A model generated the notes under the pieces. That model did no database searches, was not told where the DNA came from, and worked only from the letters and a program-made list of their open reading frames with translations. DNA of 64,000 nucleotides from Mitsuokella sp047974105. Lineage in GTDB: Bacteria > Bacillota > Negativicutes > Selenomonadales > Selenomonadaceae. The stretch is taken from the NCBI RefSeq assembly GCF_047974105.1, contig NZ_JBHYRS010000006.1, positions 1 through 64,000 on the forward strand, given 5' to 3'. Every line of letters starts with the position of its first letter. The first letter of the stretch is position 1. The translations under genes and the position numbers were made by a program. Shown one piece after another: positions 16,218-25,568 of the stretch.

Positions 16218-17935
16218 GTCAAAAAATCAGTCGGGAAAAATACGCCTTGATGTACGGGCCGACGACAGGCGACAAGGTGCGCCTTGCTGACACGGACCTG
16301 CTGCTCGAAATCGAGAAGGACTACACGAGCTACGGCGATGAAATCAAATTTGGCGGCGGCAAGACGCTGCGTGACGGCATGGGACAGGCCTCCGAGATCA
16401 CCAGTGAAAATGGTGCTCTCGACCTTGTCATCACGAATGCTATTGTGATGGACCCCGTGCAGGGAATCGTCAAAGCCGATATCGGCGTCAAGGACGGCCG
16501 CATCGTCGGTATCGGCAAGGCCGGCAATCCGGACATCATGGAGGGTGTCACGCCCGGCCTTACGGTCGGTGCCTCTACGGAAGCACTGGCAGCCGAAGGT
16601 CTCATCGTCACGGCCGGCGGCCTTGATACGCATATCCACTTCATCAGCCCGCAGCAGATTGACACGGCGCTTTACAGCGGCATCACGACGATGATTGGCG
16701 GCGGCACAGGCCCTGCCGACGGCACAAACGCCACGACCTGCACGCCGGGGCCATGGAACCTGCGCGAGATGCTGCGCGCTGCCGATGCCTATCCGATGAA
16801 TCTCGGCTTCCTCGGCAAGGGCAACTGCTCGAGCATTGCTCCGCTTGTCGAGCAGGTCAAGGCAGGAGCCATGGGCCTGAAGATTCATGAGGACTGGGGC
16901 GCGACACCGGCCGTCATCGATGCCTGCCTGCGCGTTTCAGATGCTTACGACGTGCAGACGGCGATTCATACCGATACGTTAAATGAAGCGGGCTGCGTCG
17001 AAGATACCTTGGCGGCGATTGGCGGACGTACCATTCACACCTACCACACGGAAGGTGCCGGCGGCGGCCATGCCCCCGATATCATCCGCGCGGCCGGTTA
17101 CGAAAACATCCTGCCTTCGTCGACCAATCCGACCATGCCGTTTACGAAGAACACGCTCGATGAGCATCTTGACATGCTGATGGTCTGCCACCATCTCGAC
17201 AGCCGCATCCCCGAAGACGTGGCCTTTGCCGATTCGCGCATCCGTCCTGAGACCATCGCCGCCGAAGACGTCCTGCATGACATGGGCATCTTCTCCATGA
17301 TGAGTTCGGATTCTCAGGCCATGGGCCGCGTCGGCGAAGTCATCGTGCGGACCTGGCAGACGGCCGATAAAATGAAAAAAGAGCGCGGCCGCCTGCCCGA
17401 AGAAAAGGGCGATAACGACAACTTCCGCATCCTGCGCTATCTCTCGAAATACACGATTAATCCGGCCATCACGCACGGCCTTACCGCAGAAGTCGGCTCG
17501 ATTGAAGGGGGAAAACTCGCGGATCTCGTGCTCTGGAATCCTGCGTTCTTTGGCGTCCGTCCGGATATCATCATCAAAGGCGGCTTCATCATTGCCGCCA
17601 AGATGGGCGACCCCAATGCCTCCATCCCGACGCCGGAGCCCGTTTTCTACCGTCATATGTTCGGCGCAGCCGCCGGAGCCCGCCACGATACCTGCATCAC
17701 CTTTGTTTCCAAGGCAGCCATGGAAGACGGCATCAAGGAAAAACTCGGCCTGCAGAAACTCGTCCGTCCCGTTTCGCACTGCCGCGACATCATGAAAAAG
17801 GATATGTACTTCAACAACAAGACCCCGCAGATCACGGTCAATCCCGAGACTTACGAGGTCCGTGTAGACGGCCAGAAAATTACGAGCAAACCAGCGGAAA
17901 AACTGCCGCTGACGCAGCTCTATCATCTTTTTTAA
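16214..17935 (+). CDS. ureC: Urease alpha (catalytic) subunit UreC
   Basis: The 573-residue protein hydrolyses urea to ammonia and carbamate. All nickel ligands are present: HIH (H140, H142), the lysine to be carbamylated K223 with H225 (GLKIHEDWG), H252 (AIHTDTLNE), H278 (TYHTEGAGGGHAPD) and D366 (MSSDSQAMGRVGEV). The flap MVCHHLDS with catalytic H326 is intact. Length and start match the family. Nothing suggests inactivation, so an active enzyme is expected when nickel is available. Confidence 0.98.
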   Translation: MSQKISREKYALMYGPTTGDKVRLADTDLLLEIEKDYTSYGDEIKFGGGKTLRDGMGQASEITSENGALDLVITNAIVMDPVQGIVKADIGVKDGRIVGIGKAGNPDIMEGVTPGLTVGASTEALAAEGLIVTAGGLDTHIHFISPQQIDTALYSGITTMIGGGTGPADGTNATTCTPGPWNLREMLRAADAYPMNLGFLGKGNCSSIAPLVEQVKAGAMGLKIHEDWGATPAVIDACLRVSDAYDVQTAIHTDTLNEAGCVEDTLAAIGGRTIHTYHTEGAGGGHAPDIIRAAGYENILPSSTNPTMPFTKNTLDEHLDMLMVCHHLDSRIPEDVAFADSRIRPETIAAEDVLHDMGIFSMMSSDSQAMGRVGEVIVRTWQTADKMKKERGRLPEEKGDNDNFRILRYLSKYTINPAITHGLTAEVGSIEGGKLADLVLWNPAFFGVRPDIIIKGGFIIAAKMGDPNASIPTPEPVFYRHMFGAAAGARHDTCITFVSKAAMEDGIKEKLGLQKLVRPVSHCRDIMKKDMYFNNKTPQITVNPETYEVRVDGQKITSKPAEKLPLTQLYHLF

Positions 17936-17950
17936 AAGGTGGGGATTTAT

Positions 17951-18478
17951 ATGATTTTGACAAAAATTTGCGGCAGCCTGCTCGACCCTGCTTTTATGGA
18001 AGGCAGGCAGAATAAGCATATCGACTATCTGCCGCTTGAATATACCGACGTTCAGAAACACATTCTGCGCGCCCTGACAAACGAAGGACGCGATATTGCC
18101 ATCCGCCTCTCGCCAGAAGCCCAGAAGCACGGCCTGCACGACGGCGATGTGCTGCTCGAAGAAGCGGAAACGCTCGTTGTCCTCCAGATCCTGCCTGTCC
18201 CTGCACTCATAGCAGAACCGCGCAGCCTCATGGAAGCAGCCCGCTTCTGCTATGAAATCGGCAACCGCCATGCCCCGCTTTATGCCCTGCCCGGCGACAC
18301 TCCAGCTTTTGCCGTAGTCTGGGATGCTTCCATGGGGCTCCTCTTCGCGAAGCTCGGCATCCCCTATGAGAAAAAGGAATTGAAGCTTGACGATGCATAT
18401 CGTCTCAAGCTTGTAAGCGGCACGCATCATCATGCCCATACGCATGAGCATGAACACCGTCATACATTCGAGGCCTGA
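17951..18478 (+). CDS. ureE: Urease nickel chaperone UreE
   Basis: The 175-residue protein has the two UreE domains and a histidine-rich tail (THHHAHTHEHEHRH) typical of nickel-storing UreE. It delivers nickel to the UreDFG-apourease complex. The ATG at 17951 is preceded by GGTGGGG; a GTG at 17939 in frame overlaps that site and is not used. It ends two bases before ureF. Confidence 0.95.
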   Translation: MILTKICGSLLDPAFMEGRQNKHIDYLPLEYTDVQKHILRALTNEGRDIAIRLSPEAQKHGLHDGDVLLEEAETLVVLQILPVPALIAEPRSLMEAARFCYEIGNRHAPLYALPGDTPAFAVVWDASMGLLFAKLGIPYEKKELKLDDAYRLKLVSGTHHHAHTHEHEHRHTFEA

Positions 18479-18480
18479 CT

Positions 18481-19239
18481 ATGGCAGCAGCAAAATCAGC
18501 AAAGCCAAAACCTACAGCAAAATATATCATAGAGGAAAAAGTGTCCCCACAGCAGGAAGAAGCTCTTTTCCTGCTGCTTGAGCTCAACGATGCCCTGTTC
18601 CCGATTGGCGCCTACGCCCATTCCTACGGACTCGAGACCTATGTGCAGCAGGGGCTTGTCCATGACAGCAAGACGGCTTCTGCATGGCTCTGCGCTTATT
18701 TTTCTGGCAGTTTTCTCTACAGCGAACTCTTGGCCGCGAGACTTGCCTACGAGTATTTTCCTGAGACCGACGGTCTCGAAAAGCTCCTGCAGCTTGAAAC
18801 AGAACTGCGTGCTGCCAAGGTTCCGCGTGAACCGCGTGAGGCCCTGCAGAAACTCGGCCGACGCCTGGCAAAGAACGTCCAGAAAATCGGACTTCCCTTT
18901 GAGCCGAAGTTCGCAGCCTACGTAAAAGAAACGCAGCATTCCTGTACGCATCCCATCTGTTACGGGACACTTGCTGCTGCCCTGCACCTGCCGGAGCGGC
19001 AGGCTCTGCTTCATTATTTCTACGCGCAGCTTTCAGCCCTCATCAACACCTGCGTCAAGCTCATTCCGCTCTCGCAGACGGATGGCGCACGCCTCGTCGC
19101 CTCTTTCCGCACGAAGTACAGTGCCATCATTGACCGCGTTTTCGAAGCAGACGAGGACGACCTCGGTCTCGCCTCGCCCGGCCTCGATATCCGGGCCATG
19201 CAGCACGAAGTCCTTTACTCACGCCTCTACATGTCGTGA
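18481..19239 (+). CDS. ureF: Urease accessory protein UreF
   Basis: The 252-residue all-helical protein has the UreF core LLLELNDALFPIGAYAHSYGLETYV near residues 31-55 (here quoted in part) and LSALINTCVKLIPLSQTDG. The first 25 residues are a lysine-rich extension. UreF bridges UreD and UreG during active-site assembly. GAGG seven bases upstream supports the start. Confidence 0.95.
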   Translation: MAAAKSAKPKPTAKYIIEEKVSPQQEEALFLLLELNDALFPIGAYAHSYGLETYVQQGLVHDSKTASAWLCAYFSGSFLYSELLAARLAYEYFPETDGLEKLLQLETELRAAKVPREPREALQKLGRRLAKNVQKIGLPFEPKFAAYVKETQHSCTHPICYGTLAAALHLPERQALLHYFYAQLSALINTCVKLIPLSQTDGARLVASFRTKYSAIIDRVFEADEDDLGLASPGLDIRAMQHEVLYSRLYMS

Positions 19240-19267
19240 TTTCATTTATATAGAAAGAAGAATCATC

Positions 19268-19903
19268 ATGTCCTATGTCAAAATCGGCGTTGCCGGACCT
19301 GTCGGCTCCGGCAAGACAGCCTTGATTGAAGCCCTGACGAGGAAGCTTCACGATATCTACAGCATCTGCGTCGTCACGAATGATATCTACACGAAAGAAG
19401 ATGCCGAATTCCTTGTCAAGCATTCCGCCATGGAGCGCGAGCGCATCTTAGGCGTCGAGACCGGCGGCTGCCCTCACACGGCCATCCGCGAAGATGCCTC
19501 GATGAACCTGGAAGCCGTTGAAGAGCTCACGGACCGTTTTCCCGACACGCAGATTGTCTTCATCGAGAGCGGCGGCGACAATCTTTCGGCGACATTCAGC
19601 CCCGAACTCGCCGATGCCACGATTTTTGTCATCGACGTCTCCGAGGGCGATAAGATTCCCCGCAAAGGCGGTCCGGGCATCACGCGCTCTGACCTGCTCG
19701 TCATCAATAAAAAAGACCTTGCTCCCTATGTCGGTGCCGACCTCGGCGTCATGGAACACGATGCCAAAAAAATGCGCGGCACGCGGCCCTTCCTCTTCAC
19801 GAATCTCATGAAAAAAGAAGGCGTTGACACCATCATCAACTGGATTCGCCACAACGTCCTTTTGGAAGATGTTCCGAATCCGTTCCCTGCTGCCAAGGCT
19901 TAA
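19268..19903 (+). CDS. ureG: Urease accessory GTPase UreG
   Basis: The 211-residue SIMIBI GTPase has P-loop GPVGSGKTAL (residues 10-19), the nickel-binding CPH motif (GGCPHTAIREDAS) and NKKDLAPYVGAD as G4 region. GTP hydrolysis drives nickel insertion. The open frame extends upstream to 18971 but only the ATG at 19268 follows a purine-rich ribosome site and matches family length. Confidence 0.97.
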   Translation: MSYVKIGVAGPVGSGKTALIEALTRKLHDIYSICVVTNDIYTKEDAEFLVKHSAMERERILGVETGGCPHTAIREDASMNLEAVEELTDRFPDTQIVFIESGGDNLSATFSPELADATIFVIDVSEGDKIPRKGGPGITRSDLLVINKKDLAPYVGADLGVMEHDAKKMRGTRPFLFTNLMKKEGVDTIINWIRHNVLLEDVPNPFPAAKA

Positions 19904-19906
19904 AAT

Positions 19907-20767
19907 TTGAAAGATGTGACATATATGGATGCACAAAAACATACGCAGTCCGCTGCTGACGTTCCCGCCGGTGAAAATGCTTTTGGACGCACCTCAAAGC
20001 TTTCCCTCGTCATTGCTCCCGGAAAAATCCGGGAACTCTTTTTTACGGCTCCCTACAAAATCTTACGTCCCTTTCATCAGCAGGGCTTTCTGCAGATCAT
20101 GGTCGTGAAGGTTTCAGCCGGCACCATGGCCGGTGACCGTCAGGATGTCGATATTTGCCTCGAAGACGGCGCCAAAGCAGAATTTCTCTCGCAGTCCTAC
20201 GAAAAGATTCACCGCATGGACGAGGGCGAGGCCGTGCGCAGCGGCCATATCGAGGTCGGCAGAAACGCCACGCTTTTTTACGCGCCGCTGCCCGTCCTGC
20301 CCTTTGCGGACTCGGCCTTTCGCAATACGTTTCATATCGAGCTCAGGGATGCTTCCAGCAGGCTGTTTTATTCTGATATCCTCGCCTGCGGACGCGCAGC
20401 CCGCGGGGAACATTTTCTTTACCGTCTTTACCGTTCGCGCGTGAAAATCTACCAGGCAGACGAGCTCGTCTACTTTGACAACCTTCGCTTTACCCCGAAA
20501 GACAATCCTTTTGACTATGCCGGCCTGACACAGTACGAAGGCTATACTCATCTCGGTACTTATCTGCTGATGAATTTTCCCCTGCAGGAAGAGGAACTGC
20601 GGGATTTTATCGAAACAATCCCTGTTGCTGCTTCCTGCGAGATTGGCCTGACCGCCTTCGCTCCGCAGTGTTTCTGCCTAAAATCCCTTGCCAATGGCAG
20701 CGAACCCCTCGTCGAACTGCAGACACAAATAAAAAATCGGCTTCGTCAAGAAACGGAAAAAGTCTAG
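19907..20767 (+). CDS. ureD: Urease accessory protein UreD (UreH)
   Basis: The 286-residue protein matches UreD: YKILRPFHQQGFLQIMVVKVSAGTMAGD (here residues 50-77), SQSYEKIHRM and LACGRAARGEHF. UreD is the scaffold that docks UreF and UreG on apourease. Placement last in the operon, after ureG, is common in Gram-positive-type clusters. The start may be TTG at 19907 (AAGG eight bases upstream) or ATG at 19925. The stop codon lies inside palindrome copy 2. Confidence 0.93.
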   Translation: MKDVTYMDAQKHTQSAADVPAGENAFGRTSKLSLVIAPGKIRELFFTAPYKILRPFHQQGFLQIMVVKVSAGTMAGDRQDVDICLEDGAKAEFLSQSYEKIHRMDEGEAVRSGHIEVGRNATLFYAPLPVLPFADSAFRNTFHIELRDASSRLFYSDILACGRAARGEHFLYRLYRSRVKIYQADELVYFDNLRFTPKDNPFDYAGLTQYEGYTHLGTYLLMNFPLQEEELRDFIETIPVAASCEIGLTAFAPQCFCLKSLANGSEPLVELQTQIKNRLRQETEKV

Positions 20768-20781
20768 TACTGGACTTTTTC
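20756..20781. repeat. 26-bp palindrome, copy 2 of 5
   Basis: Same element as at 6333, with centre AGTACT and one mismatch (GTCT against GGAC, a possible G-U pair in RNA). Arms extend by AAACG and CGTTT to 20751-20786. It covers the ureD stop codon and could also end the urease transcript. Confidence 0.85.
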
Positions 20782-20915
20782 CGTTTCTTTTATGCGGTCC
20801 CGCAGATATTTCCTGCATTGTCAAAGGAAATTGCTGTCACCCTTTGCATTCCAGCGCATTATGTGGTAAATTGGTGAAAGAATTCATTTTAACGCTCTTC
20901 AAAGGAATGATTTTT

Positions 20916-21791
20916 ATGGAGCGAAAGCAATATCTCATGATTCTGGGTGCCGTCTGCGTGTTCATCCTGATTGCCTGCAGCGGGTTTGCCCTCTCGAGTC
21001 AGTCGGGAGGCGGACTTTTTGGCAAAAAAGCCGAGGTCCAGCTCACGCCGATGCAGCAGGCCCAGAAGGATTACGCGGGAGTCACCATCACCTACCAGAT
21101 TGGCGACCAGAGCGAAACGCTTGACAGCGACCGCATCCTCTCGTGGCTTAAGGAAGACGAGGATGGCAGTGTTTCCTTTGACAAGGACCAGGTCAAGGCC
21201 TTCGTCAAAGAGCTTGCCGACAAATACGACACGGCTTATACGACGCGTGACTTCCACACCTCAACGGGTCAGGACATCAAAATCACGCAGGGCGACTACG
21301 GCTGGCGCATCGATCAGGAGCAGGAAACGGCTCATCTCCTCGACCTGCTTGCAAAGAAACAAAGCGCTGCCTGCGAACCGATTTACGCCCAGACCGCGGC
21401 CGTCCATGCCCCAAAAGACTGGGGTACGAGCTACGTCGAAGTCAATCTGCACGAACAGTATCTCTGGCTCTATAAAGATGGCAAATGCGTCCTCGAAAGT
21501 TATTTCGTTTCGGGCAATCCGACGCGCGGCCATGCTACACCGAAAGGCATCTACGGCATTACGTACAAAACGCGTGATGCGATGCTCAGCGGTCAGGGAT
21601 ACGATTCCAAAGTCAAATACTGGATGCCGTTCAACCGCAATGTCGGCCTGCACGATGCCCCGTGGCGCCAAACCTTCGGCGGTCAGACCTACCGTACCAA
21701 CGGCTCCCATGGCTGCATCAACCTGCCGCCGGCAAAAGCTGCCGAGATTTACCAGAACGTCGATAAAAACACGCCAGTTATCGTCTATTGA
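20916..21791 (+). CDS. L,D-transpeptidase (YkuD) with N-terminal membrane anchor
   Basis: The 291-residue protein has a signal-anchor helix (residues 6-26), a peptidoglycan-binding-4-like region at about 50-150, and a YkuD catalytic domain at about 172-291. The catalytic site SHGCINL gives Cys267, with His265 and His246. Such enzymes form 3-3 peptidoglycan cross-links or attach proteins to the wall. AAAGGA nine bases upstream fixes the ATG at 20916. The gene has its own terminator and stands apart from the urease block. Confidence 0.9.
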   Translation: MERKQYLMILGAVCVFILIACSGFALSSQSGGGLFGKKAEVQLTPMQQAQKDYAGVTITYQIGDQSETLDSDRILSWLKEDEDGSVSFDKDQVKAFVKELADKYDTAYTTRDFHTSTGQDIKITQGDYGWRIDQEQETAHLLDLLAKKQSAACEPIYAQTAAVHAPKDWGTSYVEVNLHEQYLWLYKDGKCVLESYFVSGNPTRGHATPKGIYGITYKTRDAMLSGQGYDSKVKYWMPFNRNVGLHDAPWRQTFGGQTYRTNGSHGCINLPPAKAAEIYQNVDKNTPVIVY

Positions 21792-21842
21792 CCACTTATT
21801 ATCACATTTATAAGGGATGCCTTCTGCATCCTTTATGATAGA

Positions 21843-21898
21843 AATGCCCCTGTTTTGTCAGTCGCCAACCAGTTGACAAAACGGGGGCATTCTTTTTT
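21843..21898 (+). terminator. Terminator after the L,D-transpeptidase
   Basis: Long stem (AATGCCCC...GTTTTGTCA paired with TGACAAAAC...GGGGCATT) followed by CTTTTTT. It lies directly against the truncated MFS remnant. Confidence 0.85.
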
Positions 21899-21912
21899 GA
21901 CGGCTTCGCGCT

Positions 21913-22329
21913 GTGCTATACTCAAGCGCCGGCTTCGCCAGCATGCTGTTCGCCTCAAAAATCGGGCATCTCTCCGATAAAATCGGTGCGCAGAAGGTCC
22001 TGCCGGCCTGCCTGCTGCTTGCCGGCGCCGTCTCCATCCCGCAGGGACTCGTCACCTCGCCGTGGCAGCTCGCCCTGCTGCGCTTCATCCATGGGGTCGC
22101 GGTTGCAGGCCTCATGCCGTCCATCAATACACTCATCCGCAATCTGACGCCTTCCTTCTGCCTTGGCCGCATCTACGGTTTCAACCAGTCAGCGCAGTTC
22201 ATCGGCATGTTCTCCGGAGCTTTCTTAGGCGGCCATCTCGCCGCTGTCTTCGGCATCCGGCAGATGTTCTTCATTGTCGCGGTGCTGCTATTGACCGATG
22301 CCATTTGGTGCCATAAAATCGAAAAATAA
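21913..22329 (+). pseudogene. MFS transporter remnant, C-terminal part only
   Basis: This 138-codon frame encodes about four to five membrane helices and the central MFS loop motif GHLSDKIGAQKVLPAC, then FIHGVAVAGLMPSINTLI. It corresponds to the C-terminal third to half of a drug-efflux type MFS protein. The N-terminal half is missing: the preceding terminator of another gene abuts the frame. There is only a GTG start without a ribosome site. It is probably a deletion relic without function. Confidence 0.7.
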
Positions 22330-22351
22330 ATCTCTGCATACAGCACATACA

Positions 22352-22394
22352 GCAAAAATGGCTGCCGCATCTTAAAATGCAGCAGCCATTTTGC
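22352..22394. terminator. Bidirectional terminator
   Basis: Stem AAAATGGCTGC/GCAGCCATTTT with T-rich flanks on both strands, between the MFS remnant and the convergent alcohol dehydrogenase gene. Confidence 0.8.
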
Positions 22395-22426
22395 GTATAA
22401 CAGGGGATATCAGTAATGTGAAAGAA

Positions 22427-23605
22427 TCAGCAGGTTGCGTCGACCCAGTCGCCTTCGTAAGCGCGGCGATAGAGTTCGACAACTTCGCCCTTCGTGTATT
22501 TGCGCGGACTCGTGAGAGCGCAGGCATCTTTGAGGGCATTTTCAGCCATGAGCTCGAAGTCCTCAGGCTGTACGCCGAGTTCCTTGAGCGTGCGCGGAAT
22601 GCCGACCTCGCGGCTCAGGCGGCGGATAGCAGCGATGCCCTTGTCAGCCGCTTCGTTCGTGCTGAGACCGTCAATGACCTCGCCCATAGCGCGGGCGATA
22701 TCGCGGAAGCGGTTGAGGTTGCTGATGAGGTTGAACTCACAGACATACGGCAGCAGGATGGCATTGCAGACACCATGCGGCAGGTTGTAGACACCGCCGA
22801 GCTGATGTGCCATCGCATGGACGTAGCCGAGCGAAGCATTGTTGAAGGCGATGCCGGCGAGGTACTGACCATAAGCCATTTTGTCACGGGCATAGAGATA
22901 ATCGCCATTGGCCACAGCTTTTGGCAGGTACTTCTGAATCATGTTGATGGCCTGCAGGGCAGCGGCATCCGTCAGCGGGTTCGCAGCGGAGGAAACATAG
23001 GCCTCAATTGCGTGCGTCAGGGCATCCATACCCGTGGCAGCCGTCAGGCGCGGCGGCATGCCCTTCATGAGCACCGGATCGTTGATGGCGATCTGCGGCG
23101 TGACACGCCAATCGAGGATGGCCATTTTGACCTTGCGGCGCGTATCCGTGATGATGCAGAAACGCGTGATCTCAGAAGCCGTACCGGCCGTCGTATTGAC
23201 TGCCATCAAAGGCACCATCTTATTCTTCGAAATGTCAATGCCTTCATAATCATAAATCTCGCCGCCGTTGGCTGCGATGAGGCCGATAGCCTTGGCACAG
23301 TCATGGGACGAACCGCCGCCAAGTGAGATGATGCAGTCGCAGCCCTGCTCCTGGAACGCCTTGACACCAGCGACAACATTCTTATCCGTCGGGTTTGGCT
23401 CGGCACCGCCGAAAATAAAGGTCGGCAGGCCCTCGTCTTCAAGAATTTTCTTCAATTCATCGGCCATGCCGGATTTTGCAAGGAAAGCATCGGTGACAAT
23501 CATCGGATGCGTGCCGTCGAGGCTCTTCATGAGTTTGCCGGCTTCTTTGACAGCACCTTCACCAAAAACATTACGGGTCGGCAGGAAATAATACGTTAAC
23601 GACAT
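22427..23605 (-). CDS. Iron-containing alcohol dehydrogenase
   Basis: The 392-residue protein is a complete group III dehydrogenase. It has the NAD-phosphate loop GGGSSHD (residues 96-102) and the metal ligands D194, H198, H263 and H277 (DALTHAIEAYVS, HAMAHQLGGVYNLPHG). Enzymes of this type interconvert alcohols and aldehydes with NAD(P)H; 1,3-propanediol or butanol dehydrogenases are close relatives. GGGAGG eight bases upstream supports the start at 23605. The substrate is unknown; the nearby aldehyde dehydrogenase suggests an alcohol-aldehyde-acid route. Confidence 0.93.
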   Translation of the reverse strand: MSLTYYFLPTRNVFGEGAVKEAGKLMKSLDGTHPMIVTDAFLAKSGMADELKKILEDEGLPTFIFGGAEPNPTDKNVVAGVKAFQEQGCDCIISLGGGSSHDCAKAIGLIAANGGEIYDYEGIDISKNKMVPLMAVNTTAGTASEITRFCIITDTRRKVKMAILDWRVTPQIAINDPVLMKGMPPRLTAATGMDALTHAIEAYVSSAANPLTDAAALQAINMIQKYLPKAVANGDYLYARDKMAYGQYLAGIAFNNASLGYVHAMAHQLGGVYNLPHGVCNAILLPYVCEFNLISNLNRFRDIARAMGEVIDGLSTNEAADKGIAAIRRLSREVGIPRTLKELGVQPEDFELMAENALKDACALTSPRKYTKGEVVELYRRAYEGDWVDATC

Positions 23606-24135
23606 CGCAAAAACCTCCCTATATAATACAGAACTTGTTTTCTCTTATTCTTTTCATGCGCTTTTGTTGTTCGCTTTGTTGTCTTTATTATACGACGTCA
23701 GCGAGATTAAGTATAATACTAGATATTTTAAATTATCAATAGGTTTTTGCCTATATATATTGTATTAAACAAAGACAATATACGAAAAAATAGCGCTAAT
23801 TCTCATAAAAATCAACTGCCAAAAGCAACATTCCGTTCAAGGTGTAACAAAGTTCACCTATATGGAACATAAGCACAGGCCTATAACTTTCGTGAAAATA
23901 TGCACAAAACAATATGAACCATGATAAAAAAATATCGTTATGCTATATACCATAAATTTTTAGTATTTTATCTTTATTGTTTATAAGTGTATAATATACT
24001 TAAAAGATAATAAATATTGAAATGAAATAACTATCAAAAAATGTGACGAACATCACACGGATGTTCCAACATTTTATGAAGAAACAGGTTTTCTTCTTCA
24101 TTTTATAGAAAACCTGCAGAAAGGCGGGATTGGAC
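23606..24135. other. AT-rich intergenic control region, adh to ndh
   Basis: No gene is seen in these 530 bases. A TATAAT at 23990-23995 with a weak TTTATC 17 bases upstream could drive the plus-strand ndh gene. An inverted repeat AGGTG-N10-CACCT lies at 23840-23859. A CRP-like dyad lies at 24042-24057. Confidence 0.5.
24042..24057. promoter_or_regulatory. CRP/FNR-family binding site candidate
   Basis: TGTGA-N6-TCACA is a perfect match to the half sites recognised by CRP-type regulators. It lies about 80 bases before the ndh ATG and downstream of the visible -10 box, a position more fitting for repression, unless a second promoter exists. Confidence 0.6.
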
Positions 24136-25482
24136 ATGAAAGAACGGCCACGCGTCGTCATCCTCGGTGGAGGCATCGGCGGCATAAAAGCAGCACAGAA
24201 GCTGGCCAATCAGCCGGTGGATGTACTGATCATCGATCACAACAACTACCAGGTATTCCAGCCGCTCCTTTATCAGGTAGCGACATCGATGCTCTCAACG
24301 GATGAGGTCGTCTACCCCATTCGCGGATTCTTTAAAAAAGCAAATAATGTTGATTTCTTGCTGGCAGAGGTCAGCGGCATTCAGCCGGAAGAAAAAATTG
24401 TCAAGACAAGCCATGGGGATGTTCCCTACGATTACCTGATTATCGCGCTTGGCTCGACGCCGAATTTCTTTGGCAATAAAGAAGTGGAACGCAACGCGTT
24501 CCCTCTGAAGACTCTGCAGGATTCCATTCGCATCCGCAGTCATCTCCTGAGCGTTTTTGAAGAAGCCTCTGCCGAGACAGACCCGGAGAAGCGCAAAGCC
24601 CTGCTGACTTTCGTCTTTGTCGGCGCCGGTCCGATTGGCGTCGAGGGCGCAGGCGGCGTTTCCGAACTCGTCTACGATGTCCTGCAGAAAGAGTTCCATC
24701 ATATCAATTTCGATGAAGTCAGCATCCATTTAATCGGGGCCGATAAATGCGTGCTCGGCATGATGCCCGAAAATCTCCGCGAAGATGCCCTGCATGTTCT
24801 GCAGAAGAAACGCATTGACGTTCAGTGTTCGATGCTCGTAACAGGCTATGACGGCGAGACGCTTTCCTACCGTCCGAGCAGTGCTCCAAAAGATGCGCCC
24901 TGCTCTACGCTCAAAACAAAAACCGTCGTCTGGTCGGCAGGTGTACGCCCTGTAGAGTGTCTCAGTGGCTTCACCTGTGAAAAAGACCGCGGCAAACGCC
25001 TGCTCATTGACGATACGATTCACCTGCAGGGCAGCAATGATATCTTTGCCGTCGGCGACTGCTCGAGCTACACGCAGCCAGGTGAGCAGCGGCCTCTGCC
25101 GACACTTGCGCCGGTCGCGATGGCCGAAGGAGAACTTGCAGCCAAGAACATTCTGCATGAACTGCGCGGCGAAGAGCCGGAACATTTCCATTACAAGAGC
25201 AAAGGCGTCATGGCCATTATCGGCAGCAGTGAAGCTGTCATGGCAGCAGGTCCGCTGCGCGTTCACGGCTTTCTCGCCTGGTCGGCCTGGCTCTGGATTC
25301 ATCTGCTCACCAAGGCAGGGTTCCACAGCAATATCACCGTCACTTTTAAATGGATCTTCAATTATCTTTCCGGCACACGCCTTGGCCGCCTGATCACGCG
25401 TCCGGAGCTGCCCGGACTGCCCGAGTCCATCAAAAATGCACCGGAAATAAAAAATTCCGGCGCACAGAAGCAGGCATCCTGA
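24136..25482 (+). CDS. Type II NADH:quinone oxidoreductase (NDH-2) family
   Basis: The 448-residue FAD enzyme has an N-terminal dinucleotide fold VVILGGGIGGIKAAQ, the NADH fold FVFVGAGPIGVEGAGGVSEL and the second FAD motif IFAVGDCSS. The C-terminal part has an amphipathic tail for membrane contact. NDH-2 passes electrons from NADH to quinone without pumping. The ATG at 24136 follows AAAGGCGGG; a TTG at 24130 is an alternative. It is followed after 86 bases by an aldehyde dehydrogenase that would supply NADH. Confidence 0.9.
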   Translation: MKERPRVVILGGGIGGIKAAQKLANQPVDVLIIDHNNYQVFQPLLYQVATSMLSTDEVVYPIRGFFKKANNVDFLLAEVSGIQPEEKIVKTSHGDVPYDYLIIALGSTPNFFGNKEVERNAFPLKTLQDSIRIRSHLLSVFEEASAETDPEKRKALLTFVFVGAGPIGVEGAGGVSELVYDVLQKEFHHINFDEVSIHLIGADKCVLGMMPENLREDALHVLQKKRIDVQCSMLVTGYDGETLSYRPSSAPKDAPCSTLKTKTVVWSAGVRPVECLSGFTCEKDRGKRLLIDDTIHLQGSNDIFAVGDCSSYTQPGEQRPLPTLAPVAMAEGELAAKNILHELRGEEPEHFHYKSKGVMAIIGSSEAVMAAGPLRVHGFLAWSAWLWIHLLTKAGFHSNITVTFKWIFNYLSGTRLGRLITRPELPGLPESIKNAPEIKNSGAQKQAS

Positions 25483-25568
25483 AAACCGAAAAATCGAAAA
25501 GCCTGTAAAGCAAAAAATGCTTTCACATAAAAAATAATTTTTCAATCCAATATATAGGAGGGATTATC

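Noticed and set aside
16979..18463. Long minus-strand open frame opposite ureC and ureE
   Set aside because: It mirrors high-G+C codon structure of the urease genes, has no recognisable domain and no ribosome site; the plus-strand genes are certain.
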